Shown piece by piece: positions 9,018 through 17,960 of a stretch of 64,000 bases of DNA. The first letter of the stretch is position 1; each line of letters starts with the position of its first letter. The stretch comes from Pseudoxanthomonas sp. Root65. GTDB taxonomy: Bacteria > Pseudomonadota > Gammaproteobacteria > Xanthomonadales > Xanthomonadaceae. The notes beneath the pieces are model-generated. The model was not told the origin of the DNA and did not search any database. It saw only the letters and a program-made list of their open reading frames with translations. Both the position numbers and the translations under genes were made by a program. The stretch covers positions 1,081,501-1,145,500 of the forward strand of contig NZ_LMHA01000001.1 in assembly GCF_001427635.1 (NCBI RefSeq), given 5' to 3'.

Positions 9018-10163
9018 TCACTCGCCGCCGATCCACGTACCGATCACCTGCAGGTCGGCATCCAGCGCCACCAGGTCGGCGCGATAGCCCGGCGCGATGC
9101 GGCCGTGCGTATCGCCCAGTCCAAGGAACTCGGCCGGATACGTCGAGGCCATGCGTGCGGCTTCCTCCAGCGGCAGACCGATCAGCCGCACGCTGTTGCG
9201 CACGGCGGTGGCCATGTCCAGCGCGGAGCCGGCCAGCGCACCGGCGGCATTGCGCACCACGCCATCGACGGCGGTGATGGTTTCGCCGTACAGGTCGAAG
9301 GCGGGATCGTCGGAGCCGACCATCGGCATCGCATCGGTCACCAGGAACACCTTGCCGCGCGGCTTGGCCGCCAGCGCCACGCGCAGGCTGGCCGGATGCA
9401 CGTGTACGCCATCGACGATCACGCCGCACCAGCAGCCATCGTCTTCCAGCGCGGCGCCGACGGCACCGGGCTCGCGCCCCTGCAACGGCGACATCGCGTT
9501 GTAGAGGTGGGTGAAGCCGGAGACGCCGGCGTCGATGCCGGCACGGATCTGTTCGTACGTCGCCGCCGTGTGGCCCGCGACGACGATGGCGCCGCGCGCG
9601 ACCATCGTGCGGATGGTGTCGGCGGGCACCTGTTCCGGCGCCAGCGTCAGCAGCGTCACGCCATTGTCGAGCGAGGTGGCCATGGCCACTTCGTCCGCGC
9701 CCGGCACGCGGAATTTCGCCGCATCGTGCGTGCCCTTGCGCGCAGGGGCGATGTACGGCCCTTCCAGGTGGATGCCGAGCACGCCGGGCACGCCCTGCGC
9801 GATGGCGTCGCGGGTCGCCTCGATGGCGCGCGCCATCACCTCGGCATCGTCGCTGATCAGCGTCGGCAGCAGGCCGGTGGTGCCGAAGCGGCGATGCGCC
9901 TGCGCGATGGTGCGGATCGCCTCGACGCTGGTGTCGTTGTTGAACAGCACGCCACCGCCGCCGTTGACCTGCGCGTCGATGAAGCCGGGCACCAGCGTGG
10001 CGCCCTGCAGGTCGTGGCGGACGACATCGGCGGAGAGCGCCTCGACCGCGACGAGGTCGGCGATCAGGCCGTCCTGCATCAGCACCGCCAGGCCCTCGAC
10101 GAAGCCGTCGGGCGTCAGCACACGCGCATGGCACAGGGCGGTGGCGGGGTGCGTGGCGTTCAT
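9018..10163 (-). CDS. nagA: N-acetylglucosamine-6-phosphate deacetylase
   Basis: Cytoplasmic amidohydrolase (381 aa) converting GlcNAc-6-phosphate to glucosamine-6-phosphate and acetate. Visible motifs are PGFIDAQVNGGGG at the barrel entry, the metal glutamate in HLEGPYIAP, metal histidines in VAGHTAATYEQ and GFTHLYNAMSP, and the catalytic aspartate in VTDAMPMVGS. Length is normal for NagA. The start at 10163 is fixed by its ATGA overlap with the upstream nagB gene and begins directly before the N-terminal beta-sandwich. The product feeds the isomerising deaminase encoded immediately upstream. Confidence 0.95.
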   Translation of the reverse strand: MNATHPATALCHARVLTPDGFVEGLAVLMQDGLIADLVAVEALSADVVRHDLQGATLVPGFIDAQVNGGGGVLFNNDTSVEAIRTIAQAHRRFGTTGLLPTLISDDAEVMARAIEATRDAIAQGVPGVLGIHLEGPYIAPARKGTHDAAKFRVPGADEVAMATSLDNGVTLLTLAPEQVPADTIRTMVARGAIVVAGHTAATYEQIRAGIDAGVSGFTHLYNAMSPLQGREPGAVGAALEDDGCWCGVIVDGVHVHPASLRVALAAKPRGKVFLVTDAMPMVGSDDPAFDLYGETITAVDGVVRNAAGALAGSALDMATAVRNSVRLIGLPLEEAARMASTYPAEFLGLGDTHGRIAPGYRADLVALDADLQVIGTWIGGE

Positions 10164-11194
10164 ACCGTCTCGGTGACCTTGTTGAGGTGCGGCGGCACGT
10201 CGGGGTTGTAACCCCGGCGCAGCGCCAGCGCGTTGATCGCGCGGTAGAAACTCTGGATGGTCAGCAGCGGCGCGCAGGCCGGATGCGGCGCTTCCACCAG
10301 CGGAAGATCGCCCTGTTGCGACGCCACCCACACCTGCGCGCCACGGCCGCGGAACTCCTGCGCCAGCGCCAGCATGCCGGCTTCGGTCTCGTCCGGCTGC
10401 GCGAAGCACAACACCGGAAACCCGGGGCCGACCAGCGCCATCGGCCCGTGCTTCACTTCCGCCGAACTGTAGGCTTCGGCATGCAGGCCGCAGGTTTCCT
10501 TGAACTTCAGCGCGGCTTCCTGCGCTGCCGCAAGGCCCAGGCCGCGGCCCAGCACGAAAAGATTGTGCGCACCGACCAGACCTTCCGTCAGCGGCGACCA
10601 GTCGGCCTGCCAGGCGCGCTGCAGCGCGTCGGGCAAGGCGAGCGCGGCATCGTGCAGCGGCGCCTCGTCCTTCCAGTACGCGGCCAGTTGCAGGATCGCC
10701 GCGAGCGAACCGAGATAACTCTTGGTCGCCGCCACGCTGCGCTCCGGCCCTGCGTGCATCGGCAGCACGGTGTCGGCCAGCTGCGCCAGCGGCGAATCGG
10801 CGACGTTGACGATGGCCACCACGCGCGCACCGGCGTCCTTCGCGGCGCTCGCATTGCGCAGCAGGTCGGGACTCTTGCCCGACTGCGAGATCACCAGGTA
10901 CAGCGCGCCCGCCAGGTGTTGTTTCGCTTCGTACACCGAGCCGACCGACGGCGAGGCGGACGCGGTCACCACGCCCAGCTGCGTCTCGAACAGGTATTTG
11001 GCGTAGGTGGCGGCATGATCGGAACTGCCACGCGCGCAGGTCACGACGAACGGCGGCGGCGTGCGACGCAGGTCGGCGGCGAGCGCCTGCACGGTATCGG
11101 CGTTGCGCGCGTACTGGTCGGCGATGATCGCAGAGGCCTGGGCGGCCTCTTGGTGCATCAGGGTGTCGGCGGGGGCGGGGAGCGATGGGGTCAT
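10160..11194 (-). CDS. nagB: Glucosamine-6-phosphate deaminase, SIS type (NagB-II)
   Basis: SIS-domain protein (344 aa) replacing classical NagB: it deaminates and isomerises glucosamine-6-phosphate to fructose-6-phosphate. Two sugar-isomerase domains are visible, with phosphosugar-binding serine-rich loops CARGSSDHAATYAK and SQSGKSPDLL in the first and GRGLGLAAAQEAALKFKET in the second. AEVKHGPMAL, near the active site, is shared with the isomerase half of GlmS. It lacks the glutaminase domain of GlmS, which together with the nag context supports a catabolic role. It overlaps nagR upstream and nagA downstream, each by ATGA, so the three are likely translationally coupled. Confidence 0.92.
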   Translation of the reverse strand: MTPSLPAPADTLMHQEAAQASAIIADQYARNADTVQALAADLRRTPPPFVVTCARGSSDHAATYAKYLFETQLGVVTASASPSVGSVYEAKQHLAGALYLVISQSGKSPDLLRNASAAKDAGARVVAIVNVADSPLAQLADTVLPMHAGPERSVAATKSYLGSLAAILQLAAYWKDEAPLHDAALALPDALQRAWQADWSPLTEGLVGAHNLFVLGRGLGLAAAQEAALKFKETCGLHAEAYSSAEVKHGPMALVGPGFPVLCFAQPDETEAGMLALAQEFRGRGAQVWVASQQGDLPLVEAPHPACAPLLTIQSFYRAINALALRRGYNPDVPPHLNKVTETV

Positions 11195-12273
11195 GGCGAA
11201 GTGGATTCGGGTCGTTCCGTGCGCGGCCGGACCGGCGCGGTGGAGCCACGCACCACCAGTTGCGGCACGAAGCCCTGGTTGTGCACGGGGGTGGGGTGGT
11301 CGTCGTAAGCGTCGGTGCGCAGGCCGGCGATCAGCAGGCGCGCGGCCTGCTTGGCGATGTCCTGCGTGGCCTGCTTGGCGGTGGTCAGCGGCGGCCACGA
11401 CTGCTTGGAAAACGGGCTGTCCTCGAAGCCGGCGATGGACAGGTCGTAGGGCACGTTCATGCCGGCCGACTTGGCGGCGGCCAGCACGCCGGCGGCGATC
11501 TCGTCGTTGGAACCGAAGATCGCCGTCGGCGGTTCGCGCAGCGCCAGCAGCCGGCGTGCGCCGCGGAAACCGTCGTCGAAGGTGTAGTCGCCCGGCACCA
11601 CGAGATGCTTGTCGAGGGTGATGCCGTAATCCTTCAGCGCCTTCTCATAGCCGGCGTAGCGCTCGGTACTCGACCGGTGCGCCAGCCCGCCCCAGAGGAA
11701 GCCGATACGCTGGTGGCCGAGCTGGATCAGGTGCTCGGTGATCTGGTACGCGGCATCACGGTCGTCCACGTAGACGCACGGCAGTCCGTCGTCCGGATCT
11801 TCGGTGGCGGCGATGATGCGCACCAGCTTGACCCCGCGCGCGGCAAGCGCCGTGACCAGGTCGGCACGCTCGGACATCGGCGCGGTCAGCACCAGCCCGG
11901 CCAGGCGCGAGCGCTGCACGAACTCCACCAGTTCTTCCGCCAGCAGCGGCGAGGTGGAATCCACCGGATGGATCTGCAGGCCGAAGCCGGTTTCCTTGCA
12001 CGCCGCCAGCACACCGTTCTGCACGCCGATGATGTGGTACGGGTTGGGGTTGTCGTAGACCAACCCGATCACGAACGGCGTGCCGCTGCGCAGGTTGCGC
12101 GCGGACTGGTCCGGTTCGTAGTCCAGCTCGGCGATGGCGTGCAGCACGCGCGCACGCGTGCCCTGCAGCACCGACGGTTCGTTGTTGATGACCCGGGACA
12201 CGGTCTTCAGCGAGACCTTCGCGCGTTCGGCGACGTCCTTGATGGTGGGTCGGCGCATGGGCGTTTCCGTCAT
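11191..12273 (-). CDS. nagR: LacI-family regulator of GlcNAc genes
   Basis: LacI/GalR-family transcription factor (360 aa). The helix-turn-helix RPTIKDVAERAKVSLKTVSR covers residues 8-27, followed by the hinge and a periplasmic-binding-protein-like effector domain with GFEDSPFSKQSWPPLTT near residue 300. By context it is the NagR repressor of the GlcNAc regulon, with GlcNAc or its 6-phosphate as likely inducer. Two palindromes in the shared upstream region are the probable operators, and since nagR lies inside the controlled operon it would regulate itself. The start at 12273 gives ATGA overlap with nagP; the frame is open far upstream but that part is the shadow of nagP. Confidence 0.9.
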   Translation of the reverse strand: MTETPMRRPTIKDVAERAKVSLKTVSRVINNEPSVLQGTRARVLHAIAELDYEPDQSARNLRSGTPFVIGLVYDNPNPYHIIGVQNGVLAACKETGFGLQIHPVDSTSPLLAEELVEFVQRSRLAGLVLTAPMSERADLVTALAARGVKLVRIIAATEDPDDGLPCVYVDDRDAAYQITEHLIQLGHQRIGFLWGGLAHRSSTERYAGYEKALKDYGITLDKHLVVPGDYTFDDGFRGARRLLALREPPTAIFGSNDEIAAGVLAAAKSAGMNVPYDLSIAGFEDSPFSKQSWPPLTTAKQATQDIAKQAARLLIAGLRTDAYDDHPTPVHNQGFVPQLVVRGSTAPVRPRTERPESTSP

Positions 12274-13589
12274 GGAGGCGAGTCCGCCATGATGCCGCGT
12301 TCCGGGACGGCCGTCGCCGACGGCTTCGCGGCCCCCACCCGGTGGCCGGCCAGCGCGTAGTAGAGGATGTACAGGTAGCCGGGAATGGCCAGCGCGGCGA
12401 ACACCGCCTGGAAGTCGTAGTGCTGCTTCAGCACCGCGAAGGCCTGCGGCAGGATGGCGCCGCCAGCGATGCCCATGATCAGCAGCGCGGAACCGGTCTC
12501 GGTATGCCGGCCCAGCCCCTTGATCGCCAGCGGGAAGATCGCCGGCCACATCATCGCGTTGGCGAAGCCCAGCGCCGCGACGAAACCGACCGACACGTAG
12601 CCGTGCGTCAGCAGCGCGCCGAGGGCGAACAGCACGCCCAGCACCGCGGAGATCGCCAGGTAACGTTCCTGCGCGACGAAGCGCGGGATCGCCACCAGCC
12701 CGGCCAGGTAGCCCAGCAGCATCGCCGCCAGCGTGAACGAGGTGAAGAACTTGGTCTGGTCCAGCGACAGCCCGAAGCCGTTGCCGTACGCGCCGATCGC
12801 GTCGCCCGCCAGCACTTCGACGCCCACGTAGACGAACAGGCACAGCACGCCCAGCCACAGGTGCGGATACTGCGACAGGCCGCGGCCGCCGTCGGCCGCA
12901 TCGGCCGCGGGAGCGGCATTGACCTCCGCGGGCTTCACCTCCGGCAACGGCGAGAACAGGATGCCGACGGCGACCACGACCAGCACGCCCGCCATCACCA
13001 GGTACGGCAGGTGGATCTGCGCCGCGAACGCTTCCAGCAGCGCCGCCTTGCCCGCCGCATCGGCCGCCTCCACCTGCGCGGCCAGATCGCCCACGCCCTG
13101 CAGCACCAGCGTGCCGATCACGATCGGCGCCAGGATGCCGGCCACCTTGTTGCAGATGCCCATCAGCGCGATGCGCTGCGCCGCGCGCTCGATGGGACCG
13201 AGAATGCTGACGTAGGGATTCACCGCGGTCTGCAGCAGGGCCAGGCCGCCGCCAATCACGAACAGGCCGGCCAGTGCGCCCGGATACCAGCGCTGCGTGG
13301 AAAACTCGCCGAACATCGCCGCGCCCGCCGCCATCACGAACAGGCTGGCCGCGAGGCCTTTCTTCATGCCGGTGCGCTTGAGCAACGCGGCCGCCGGCAG
13401 GGCCAGGAAGAAGTACGACAGGTAGAACACCATCAGCACGAGGAAGGCGTTCACCTCGTCCAGATCGAAGGCCAGCCTGACGAAGGTGATCAGCGGCCCA
13501 TTGATCCAAGTGAAGAAGCCGATGATGAAGAACAGCACGCCGACGATGGCGAGCGAGCGCATGGCGCTGGCGGTTGGCGCGGTGGTCAT
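12270..13589 (-). CDS. nagP: FHS-family N-acetylglucosamine permease
   Basis: Major-facilitator sugar:proton symporter of the fucose/glucose-galactose permease family (439 aa, twelve hydrophobic segments with a long central loop near residues 210-245). The FFTWINGPLITF segment in helix 1 and the asparagine-rich GGGLALLQTAVNPYVS motif are typical. In the nag cluster it is expected to import GlcNAc across the inner membrane, where the sugar kinase then phosphorylates it. I start it at 13589 because GGGGGACGG lies directly upstream; an in-frame ATG at 13634 would add 15 non-hydrophobic residues. A NagR-like palindrome sits about 50 bases upstream. Confidence 0.9.
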   Translation of the reverse strand: MTTAPTASAMRSLAIVGVLFFIIGFFTWINGPLITFVRLAFDLDEVNAFLVLMVFYLSYFFLALPAAALLKRTGMKKGLAASLFVMAAGAAMFGEFSTQRWYPGALAGLFVIGGGLALLQTAVNPYVSILGPIERAAQRIALMGICNKVAGILAPIVIGTLVLQGVGDLAAQVEAADAAGKAALLEAFAAQIHLPYLVMAGVLVVVAVGILFSPLPEVKPAEVNAAPAADAADGGRGLSQYPHLWLGVLCLFVYVGVEVLAGDAIGAYGNGFGLSLDQTKFFTSFTLAAMLLGYLAGLVAIPRFVAQERYLAISAVLGVLFALGALLTHGYVSVGFVAALGFANAMMWPAIFPLAIKGLGRHTETGSALLIMGIAGGAILPQAFAVLKQHYDFQAVFAALAIPGYLYILYYALAGHRVGAAKPSATAVPERGIMADSPP

Positions 13590-13637
13590 GCCGTCCCCCG
13601 GGTCTGTTGAAGGCCGGCATCCGCCTGCCGGCACTCG

Positions 13638-13653
13638 GGAACAACGTTGTCAG
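13638..13653. promoter_or_regulatory. Putative NagR operator 1 (nagP side)
   Basis: GGAACAACGTTGTCAG contains the perfect ten-base palindrome ACAACGTTGT at 13641-13650, with the central CG step usual for LacI-family operators. It matches 12 of 16 positions of the second site and lies about 50 bases upstream of nagP. Confidence 0.65.
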
Positions 13654-13884
13654 AGACCTCCTGGCAAGGCCCCGCCGGATGAGGCGCGCGGCTGCCCTGG
13701 TCGCCGTTCTGTGAGGCCCACGGCTCGTGCACTGCAGCATAAAGTCCTATGGGACTTGGCGGAATCTGCTTCACCGGAGCGCTCATTGACGGCACCTGTG
13801 TCGGTAATTAGCAGCTGAATACGGAGATTGTTTCCATTTCATGACGGTCTCTCGGCTGCTGGACGCCTATTTCATGACAGAGTC

Positions 13885-13900
13885 TTGACAACGTTGTCAA
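13885..13900. promoter_or_regulatory. Putative NagR operator 2 (kinase side)
   Basis: TTGACAACGTTGTCAA is a perfect 16-base palindrome with a central CG, typical of LacI-family operators and close to the GACA-N-CG-N-TGTC boxes described for xanthomonad NagR. Its first six bases also match a -35 hexamer, so repressor and polymerase may compete, but no good -10 box follows at 17 bases. Confidence 0.75.
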
Positions 13901-13986
13901 ACCCTTTCCACACTCCGGCCATATCGGGATGCGGGAGTCCCGGCCGCGAACATGTGGGGAGACGTGTGGTCGCCATAGCGAATCCA

Positions 13987-15000
13987 ATGCCGACGGATGC
14001 CATCAGCGGGGCGCACGACGCCTTCATCGCGGCGGACGTCGGTGGCACCCACGTCCGCATCGGCCTGGTCCGGGGCAGCCACGATCCGGGCGAGCCGGTC
14101 CGCATGCTGGAGTACCGCAAGTACGCCTGCGCCGACCACGCCGGCCTGGGCGACATCGTCGCGGACTTCCTCGCCGGCCTGGGCTCGACCCGGGTGACCC
14201 GCGCGGTGATCGCCAGCGCCGGGTATGCGCTGGAAGACGGCACCGTCATCACCAACAACCTGCCGTGGCGACTGTCGCTGGCCGAGCTGCGCGCGCAGCT
14301 GGGCTTCGATGACGTGCGCCTGGTCAACGATTTCGAGGCCGTGGCGCATGCCGTCGCGCAGATGGGCGCCAGCGAGGTGCTGCAGCTGACCGGCCCAGCC
14401 ATCGCGCCGAAGCACGGCCCCACCCTGATCCTCGGACCCGGCACCGGGCTGGGCGCCGCGGTCTGGATTCCCTCCGGCAAGCGCGCCGTGGTGCTGGCGA
14501 CCGAGGCCGGCCAGGCCGCCCTGACTGCCGGCAACGCGCTGGAAATGGCGCTGCTGGCCGAGATGCTGAAGACCCGCACCCACGTGCCGGTCGAACAGGC
14601 GTTGTCCGGCCCCGGCCTGATGAACCTGCACGCCGCGCTCTGCGCCGTGCGTGGCGCAGCGCCGTCGTCGTACACCCACCCGGGCCAGATCACCGCCGCC
14701 GCGCAGTCGGGCGACGACGCGCTGGCGCGCGAAAGCCTGGAGGTCTTCTGCGGCCTGCTCGGCAGCGTGGTCGGCGACATGGCGCTGCTGTACGGCGTGC
14801 AGGGCGGCGTCTACCTGGCCGGCGGCATCCTGCCGAAGATCCGCGATGTGCTGATCGGCAGTCACTTCGTGTCGCGGTTCCTCAACAAGGGCTCGATGCG
14901 CGAGGCGCTGGAACGCATTCCCGTGAAGCTGGTGGAACACGGACAGCTGGGCGTGATCGGTGCGGCCCGGTGGTATCTGGATCGCGACGAAGGCAATTGA
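13987..15000 (+). CDS. glk: Glucokinase-family sugar kinase (likely GlcNAc/glucose kinase)
   Basis: Cytoplasmic kinase of the bacterial glucokinase family (337 aa) making sugar-6-phosphate with ATP. The phosphate-binding AADVGGTHVRIGLV, the substrate-contacting LVNDFEAVAHAV, LGPGTGLGAAVW and the GGVYLAGGILPKI adenosine motif are all present. In the GlcNAc locus it may phosphorylate GlcNAc, glucose or both; sequence alone does not decide. The start is uncertain: ATG 13987 sits close to the conserved domain but has no ribosome site, whereas GTG 13966 has GGGGAG just upstream and would add seven residues. Its promoter region holds the perfect NagR palindrome. Confidence 0.88.
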   Translation: MPTDAISGAHDAFIAADVGGTHVRIGLVRGSHDPGEPVRMLEYRKYACADHAGLGDIVADFLAGLGSTRVTRAVIASAGYALEDGTVITNNLPWRLSLAELRAQLGFDDVRLVNDFEAVAHAVAQMGASEVLQLTGPAIAPKHGPTLILGPGTGLGAAVWIPSGKRAVVLATEAGQAALTAGNALEMALLAEMLKTRTHVPVEQALSGPGLMNLHAALCAVRGAAPSSYTHPGQITAAAQSGDDALARESLEVFCGLLGSVVGDMALLYGVQGGVYLAGGILPKIRDVLIGSHFVSRFLNKGSMREALERIPVKLVEHGQLGVIGAARWYLDRDEGN

Positions 15001-15144
15001 AGGAAAGCGCCGGTACAGGCGCGCGCAACAAGGGGCGGGGTGCAGGGGATACGTGCAACGCCAGGCGACAACGAAGTACCAAGCACGGCGGAACAGCGCG
15101 AGCGACGGCTGCCGGAACTCTAAAACAATGATGGGAGAGACATC

Positions 15145-17862
15145 ATGAAGTACCGCACCTCGATCCTTTCGGCCTCGATCGCCGCCGGGCTCGCGTTCTC
15201 GATGCAGGTCAGCGCACAGGAATCCACCACCCCCGACGCGACGGATCTGGACACCGTGGTCGTCACCGGCATCCGCGGCAGTATCGAGAAAGCCCTCGAT
15301 GCCAAGCGCGACGCCGCCACGCACGTCGAAGTCGTCACCGCCGAAGATGTCGGCAAGCTGCCGGCCAAGAACGTGGCCGACACGCTGCGCCAGCTGCCCG
15401 GCGTCAACATCGCCTCCTCCAGCGCCAGCGAAGGCGGCTTCGACGAAGCCGACCGCGTCAGCCTGCGCGGCACCAATCCCAGCCTCACCCAGACGCTGGT
15501 CAACGGCCACACCATCGGCACCGGCGACTGGTTCGTGCTCAGCCAGGTCGGCAACGTCGGCCGCAGCGTGAGCTACTCGCTGTATCCGTCCGAGATCGTC
15601 GACCGCGTGGTCGTGCACAAGACCTCCGAGGCGAAGCTGGTCGAAGGCGGCACCGCCGGCTCGGTCAACATCATCACCCGTCGCCCGCTGCAGTTCGCCG
15701 AGCCGCTCACCATCCAGGGCTCCATCGGCGCAGTGCACTCCGATCTGCCGGGCGACACCAAGCCCCAGCTCGACGCGCTGCTGAACTGGCGCAATGACGA
15801 AGGCACCGCCGGCTTCCTGGTGCAGGTGTTCAACGAGGAACGCAGCCTGCGCCGCGATGGACAGGAAGTCGTGGGCGGCTATAGCGCGATCCCCGGGACC
15901 GCGAATGGGTTGCCGACCGAAGTTTCGCTCAGCAACCCGGAACTGGTGGGCGTGCTGTACCCCAACCTGATCGGTGCGGCGCTGTTCGAACAGGTGCGCA
16001 AGCGCAAGGGTGGCGTGGCCAACATTGAGGCCAAGGTCACCGACAACCTGACCCTGAACGTCAACGCGTTCTACTCGAAGCTGGAAGCGGACAACTACAA
16101 CCGCAACTACATGATGTGGGCCAGCCAGTTCGTCAACCGCACGCCCAGCAGCTATACCGTCGAGAACGGCGTGCTGACCAGCGCTACATATTCGCCGGTA
16201 ACCGGCGGCACGAGCGTCACCCCGTACGGCGTGTACGACATGATCTCCCGCCCGGGTGCGGAGTCGACGTCGAAGTACATCGCACTCGATGCGGAATGGA
16301 ATGCGAGCGACGCGCTGAAGTTCGTCTTCCAGCTCGGCACCACCAAGGGTAATGGCAGCAGCCCGACCCAGGACGTGCTGGAAACCGGCATCGCCGGCAA
16401 TGCGGGCGCCAGCTGGCGCATGAACGGCGTCAGCAATCCCATCGACTGGTCGCTGGGAGGCACCAACACGGCGGCGAACCACCTGCCGCAGAGCGGCTGG
16501 ATCTTCGGGGCACAGGGCATCGACGTGCTGGACAAGGAAGACTGGGCCCAGGTCGACGGCCAGTTCTTCTTCCAGTCCGATGTGCTGTCCTCGCTGGACT
16601 TCGGCTACCGCTACGCCACCCATGAGCGCAGCAACGACTTCTCGCTTGCGCAGGGACCGAATTGGGCCAGCAACTGGCAGGACATCACCGCCTATCCGGC
16701 GGCGGGCGGCTTTTATCCCGGCGATTTCGGTGTCGGCGGCAACGTCCCGTCCGGCATCTGGTATTACACGCCCGGGCAACTGGCACAGATCAACGCCGAC
16801 TTCGCCAACCGCAACAATCCGGAGCGCTTCTACTTCTCCGACGTGTACGGCGTGGAGGAGGACATCAACGCGGTGTACGCGCAGCTGAACTTCCGCGGCG
16901 ACCGCTGGAGCGGCAACGCCGGACTGCGCTACGTGCGGACGCAGACGGATGTGCATTACAACCAGGCACTGGCACCCAACTCCGGCATTCCCGGCGCGGT
17001 GGTGGGTTCGGCCTTCGGCGACTACCTGCCGGTCGTGGTCAACAACGACTACAACGAACTGCTGCCCAGCGTGAACTTCAAGTTCGAACTGACCGACGAC
17101 CTGGTGGCGCGCGTGTCGGGCAGCAAGACCATGACCCGTCCGGACTTCTCCGCGCTGGCCGGCTCGCTGACGCTGAACGACCTGACGCATGAAGGAATTG
17201 GCGGCAACCCGAACCTCGATCCGCTGGTCTCGACCAACTTCGACGCCTCGCTCGAGTGGTACTTCGCCCCGCGCGCCCTGCTGGCCGCCAGCGTGTTCTC
17301 GATGGACCTGGACGGCTACGTCGATTTCGGCAACGTCATCGTGCAGTACAAGGACCAGCAGGCCAGCCAGGCGGCCGGCACCGACGTGTACAGCGATTAC
17401 CTGGTGGCTATCCCGGTCAACTCGAACGGCAAGGCCCGGGGCGTGGAGCTGACCTACGAACAGCCGATCGGCGAGAACTTCGGTATCAACGCCAACTACA
17501 CCTACGTGGACGGCGAGGCGGATGGCGGCAAGCCGCTCAACGGCACCTCCGAGAACACCTACAACTTCTCGGCGTGGTACGAGAACGCGCGCTTCAACGC
17601 TCGCGTCAACTACAGCTACCGCAGCTCGTTCTATGCCGGTGTCAGCCGCGCCGACAACTTCTACCAGGACGACTTCGCCACGGTATCGGCGTCGCTGGGC
17701 TTCAAGGCCACCGACTGGCTGACCATCAGCCTGGACGGCCTGAACCTCAACGATCCCAAGCTGAAGTACTACACCGAGAACGACGCCGTTCCCGGCTACC
17801 TGCCGCACGCGTTCTACAGCAACGGCCGCCAGTACTACCTGAACTTCCGCTTCAAGTTCTAA
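15145..17862 (+). CDS. TonB-dependent outer-membrane receptor for GlcNAc oligomers
   Basis: Outer-membrane TonB-dependent receptor (905 aa). A signal peptide ends near MQVSAQ, followed by a TonB box-like DTVVVTG, a plug domain (about residues 45-165, with KLPAKNVADTLRQLPGVNI and EGGTAGSVNIITRRPL), and a 22-strand barrel ending in the aromatic NFRFKF. The ribosome site GGGAGAG lies six bases before the ATG. Such receptors sit in carbohydrate-utilisation loci of xanthomonads and import oligosaccharides; between the kinase and hexosaminidase genes, chitooligosaccharides or GlcNAc are the likely cargo. An intrinsic terminator follows. Confidence 0.92.
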   Translation: MKYRTSILSASIAAGLAFSMQVSAQESTTPDATDLDTVVVTGIRGSIEKALDAKRDAATHVEVVTAEDVGKLPAKNVADTLRQLPGVNIASSSASEGGFDEADRVSLRGTNPSLTQTLVNGHTIGTGDWFVLSQVGNVGRSVSYSLYPSEIVDRVVVHKTSEAKLVEGGTAGSVNIITRRPLQFAEPLTIQGSIGAVHSDLPGDTKPQLDALLNWRNDEGTAGFLVQVFNEERSLRRDGQEVVGGYSAIPGTANGLPTEVSLSNPELVGVLYPNLIGAALFEQVRKRKGGVANIEAKVTDNLTLNVNAFYSKLEADNYNRNYMMWASQFVNRTPSSYTVENGVLTSATYSPVTGGTSVTPYGVYDMISRPGAESTSKYIALDAEWNASDALKFVFQLGTTKGNGSSPTQDVLETGIAGNAGASWRMNGVSNPIDWSLGGTNTAANHLPQSGWIFGAQGIDVLDKEDWAQVDGQFFFQSDVLSSLDFGYRYATHERSNDFSLAQGPNWASNWQDITAYPAAGGFYPGDFGVGGNVPSGIWYYTPGQLAQINADFANRNNPERFYFSDVYGVEEDINAVYAQLNFRGDRWSGNAGLRYVRTQTDVHYNQALAPNSGIPGAVVGSAFGDYLPVVVNNDYNELLPSVNFKFELTDDLVARVSGSKTMTRPDFSALAGSLTLNDLTHEGIGGNPNLDPLVSTNFDASLEWYFAPRALLAASVFSMDLDGYVDFGNVIVQYKDQQASQAAGTDVYSDYLVAIPVNSNGKARGVELTYEQPIGENFGINANYTYVDGEADGGKPLNGTSENTYNFSAWYENARFNARVNYSYRSSFYAGVSRADNFYQDDFATVSASLGFKATDWLTISLDGLNLNDPKLKYYTENDAVPGYLPHAFYSNGRQYYLNFRFKF

Positions 17863-17893
17863 GCACCACGATGTAAGGGAACACTCTCCCTCT

Positions 17894-17927
17894 GCGGGCC
17901 CGGAGACCTCCTGGCCCGCTTTTTTTT
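17894..17927 (+). terminator. Intrinsic terminator after the TonB receptor gene
   Basis: Seven-base stem GCGGGCC/GGCCCGC (17894-17900 and 17913-17919) with a 12-base loop, followed by eight T. It ends the receptor transcript before the hexosaminidase gene, which therefore probably has its own promoter or depends on readthrough. Confidence 0.9.
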
Positions 17928-17960
17928 GGGCATGCTGTGCCCACGCTATCGAGGACCCCG

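Larger units (their letters stand above)
13590..13986. promoter_or_regulatory. Divergent control region between nagP and the sugar kinase gene
   Basis: Noncoding 397-base region between the leftward nag operon and the rightward kinase gene. It holds two palindromes sharing the ACAACGTTGT core, one near each gene start. I see no convincing open reading frame and no strong sigma-70 box. It presumably carries two divergent promoters under a single repressor. Confidence 0.7.

Noticed and set aside
8628..10211. Plus-strand frame of about 527 codons opposite nagX/nagA
   Set aside because: No family resemblance; the minus strand encodes complete NagA and NagX.
15050..15090. GACAACG half-site upstream of the TonB receptor as a third NagR operator
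   Set aside because: Only one half matches; the other half (AAGTACC) does not, so support is too weak.
13897..17808. Very long minus-strand open frame (about 1300 codons) opposite the kinase and TonB receptor genes
   Set aside because: Its product is low-complexity, rich in Arg, Gln, Val and His, with no family resemblance. The plus strand has clear glucokinase and receptor motifs. It is a high-G+C artefact.
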